A stretch of 64,000 nucleotides of DNA, taken from contig NZ_ABCK01000007.1 of the NCBI RefSeq assembly GCF_000170755.1, positions 124,001 to 188,000 of the forward strand. Reading direction: 5' to 3'. Positions within the stretch are counted from its first letter, which is position 1. Each line of letters opens with the position of its first letter. Positions 62,568-64,000 of this stretch are shown here, piece after piece. The notes under the pieces are model-generated. The model saw only the letters and a program-made list of their open reading frames with translations, searched no databases and had not been told where the DNA came from. Position numbers and translations under genes: made by a program. Source of the stretch: Lentisphaera araneosa HTCC2155 (GTDB taxonomy: Bacteria; Verrucomicrobiota; Lentisphaeria; Lentisphaerales; Lentisphaeraceae).

Positions 62568-64000
62568 ATGAGCACTGATGAAAACTCGTGGAGCTTTACT
62601 GAAGATGGTACTCTCTATTCTAAAAAGTTTGAAGATACCTATTTCATGGAGGGTTGTGGTTTAGAGGAAAGTCGCGAGATCTTCGTACAAGGCAATCGCA
62701 TTGCGGGACGTCTCGAGCAAGAAAATCAGCTCGTAATTGGCGAGACGGGCTTTGGTACAGGACTCAATTTCTTGGCGGCTTGGGATACGTGGAGAAAATC
62801 TTCGCAGACTTGCCGACTCATTTTTTTTACTTGTGAACTTTATCCTCTCGAGCAAGAACTTCAGCGTCAGGCCTTGGGGCCTTATGATGAACTTGCTGAG
62901 CTCGCCAAAACTCTTTTAGAACGCTTGCCAAAAGCCAAGCAAGGATTTCATCTCATTGACTTTGAAGAAGGGCAAGTTCAGCTCTTACTCATGTTTGGTG
63001 ATGTGAAAGAAACTTTCTCTGAGTGCTCTCTCCGAGCGGATGCTTGGTTCTTAGATGGTTTTGCCCCTTCGGGCAATCCCGAAATGTGGAACGATGATGT
63101 CTTTCGACTCTTGGCAAATCATTCTCGAGAGGGAACCACACTGGCGACTTTTACGGCGGCGGGTTTTGTGCGCCGAGGACTCATGCAAGCAGGTTTTGCC
63201 ATGGAGAAAGTCCCTGGTTTCGCTGGTAAGCGTCATCGTTTGAACGGGAAGTTTGAGCCCGGAACGCGACGCTTCGCCAAATTGGAGCTGCCTTGGTATG
63301 TACTTAAGCAGCAGGTACCCCAACTGGAACCCTTGATTATTGGTGCGGGAATTGCGGGTACAAGCTTAGCGAGAGAGTTTTCAAAAAAGGGGATTGCCAG
63401 TCAAATTCTCGATCTTTCTAGCCAAGTGGCTCAGGGGGCTTCGGGGAATCGTCGAGGCATGATTATGCCACTTTTTACTCAGCATGGCAATCATCAGGAA
63501 ATGCTCACGGTATGTGGCGCGGAATATAGCTTAAGGCTTTTACAAGATCTTGGAATTGAATCAGAGCCTCACGTTTACGAATTGGATGACAAGTGCGAAA
63601 ATAGCCAGCTTTACGAGAATGCCGAAAAGCGTCATGGAAGTGCTTATGTACATGGAGAGGAAAAATTTCCCTTTGCCAAGCAAGCCCTTTATATGCAGCA
63701 GTCAGCGGTCATCAATCCAGTAGAAGTTTGTGAGGCTTTTTTGCGTGATTCGCAAGCACAGCTTATTCAAGCAGATGTGGTCGATATACAAAGAGAAGGT
63801 GAAGTTTGGCAAGTTGAGCTCGCCGATGGGCAGAACTTATCCACCGATACGCTCATTATTGCTGCAGGTACAAAGACGAGAGCTTTAATAGAAAAAATTT
63901 ATGGCGAATCAATCCTCAATCTTTCCAGCCTTCGAGGCCAAGTCGCCCATATTAAGGGGGAGGAATTATCGGCTTTTACGGATCTACCCAATATGTATGG
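62568..64000 (+). CDS. mnmC: MnmC bifunctional tRNA modification enzyme (3' end beyond window)
   Basis: The frame from ATG at 62568 (GAAGG upstream) is open for 477 codons to the window edge. The N-terminal methyltransferase part (about 1-245) contains ETGFGTGLNFLAAWD and WFLDGFAPSGNPEMWNDDVF. The FAD-dependent oxidoreductase part starts near 255 with LIIGAGIAGTSLAREF and has QGASGNRRGMIMPLFTQHG, both typical of MnmC. MnmC turns cmnm5(s2)U at tRNA position 34 into nm5 and then mnm5(s2)U. tRNA-Lys(UUU) in this window is a likely substrate. About a quarter of the protein is missing here. Confidence 0.93.
   Translation, partial: MSTDENSWSFTEDGTLYSKKFEDTYFMEGCGLEESREIFVQGNRIAGRLEQENQLVIGETGFGTGLNFLAAWDTWRKSSQTCRLIFFTCELYPLEQELQRQALGPYDELAELAKTLLERLPKAKQGFHLIDFEEGQVQLLLMFGDVKETFSECSLRADAWFLDGFAPSGNPEMWNDDVFRLLANHSREGTTLATFTAAGFVRRGLMQAGFAMEKVPGFAGKRHRLNGKFEPGTRRFAKLELPWYVLKQQVPQLEPLIIGAGIAGTSLAREFSKKGIASQILDLSSQVAQGASGNRRGMIMPLFTQHGNHQEMLTVCGAEYSLRLLQDLGIESEPHVYELDDKCENSQLYENAEKRHGSAYVHGEEKFPFAKQALYMQQSAVINPVEVCEAFLRDSQAQLIQADVVDIQREGEVWQVELADGQNLSTDTLIIAAGTKTRALIEKIYGESILNLSSLRGQVAHIKGEELSAFTDLPNMY

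Overview
The window looks like chromosomal DNA from a marine Lentisphaera-type bacterium (Lentisphaerota, PVC superphylum). The evidence is the set of gene families: stand-alone pseudopilins, secreted sulfatases, DUF1552 proteins paired with planctomycete-type (PSCyt/PSD) cytochromes, Ser/Thr kinases with a DWG motif, and many ECF sigma factors. The taxonomic call is inference from gene content; there is no rRNA gene here.

Region 1 (1-12314): a membrane Ser/Thr kinase cut by the window edge, a sulfatase, a pseudopilin, a GH95-type fucosidase-like enzyme and another pseudopilin all lie on the minus strand. A ThuA-like lipoprotein gene follows on the plus strand, then an ECF sigma/kinase pair (minus) and a third pseudopilin (plus). 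Both kinases lack the usual beta3 lysine and carry a lysine in the glycine loop, as eukaryotic WNK kinases do. Region 2 (12315-32929): after a repeat-rich spacer comes the main feature of the window, four tandem copies of a two-gene unit. Each unit is a Tat-exported DUF1552 protein followed by a roughly 1,100-residue membrane-anchored diheme PSCyt/PSD protein. A HAD hydrolase gene lies between units 2 and 3. Region 3 (33003-37662): a sigZ-arsH pair, a fourth pseudopilin, and an operon of secreted protein, ECF sigma factor, probable anti-sigma factor and membrane protein. Region 4 (37665-43422): a large sulfatase, an arrestin-like protein, a CNNM/CBS transporter, a VapBC-like toxin-antitoxin pair and an HD-domain protein. 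Region 5 (43423-45775): a 243-bp tandem repeat interrupted by an intact 1,684-bp IS1182-like element; removing the element and its 6-bp target duplication restores a repeat of exactly 243 bp. Region 6 (45832-52686): a cytochrome c/PA14 protein with a propeller dehydrogenase-like protein, then a 1,134-residue protein that I tentatively call PPi-dependent PEP carboxykinase. Region 7 (52798-64000): mostly housekeeping genes (heptose-1-P adenylyltransferase, L28, tRNA-Lys, UvrD-type helicase, NAD malic enzyme, Kef-type antiporter with a K+ channel, MnmC) plus an ECF sigma factor with a 46-residue membrane partner, a response-regulator cyclase and a GAF protein.

A promoter-like signal, TTG(T)(C/T)A-N18/19-CGT(A/T), lies upstream of three pseudopilin genes, two DUF1552 genes and the large sulfatase. 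In five of the six cases the CGTA-like box is 37-38 nt from the chosen start codon. This suggests that surface pseudopilins, the DUF1552/cytochrome units and sulfatases share a transcriptional programme, possibly driven by one of the ECF sigma factors. That link is inference.
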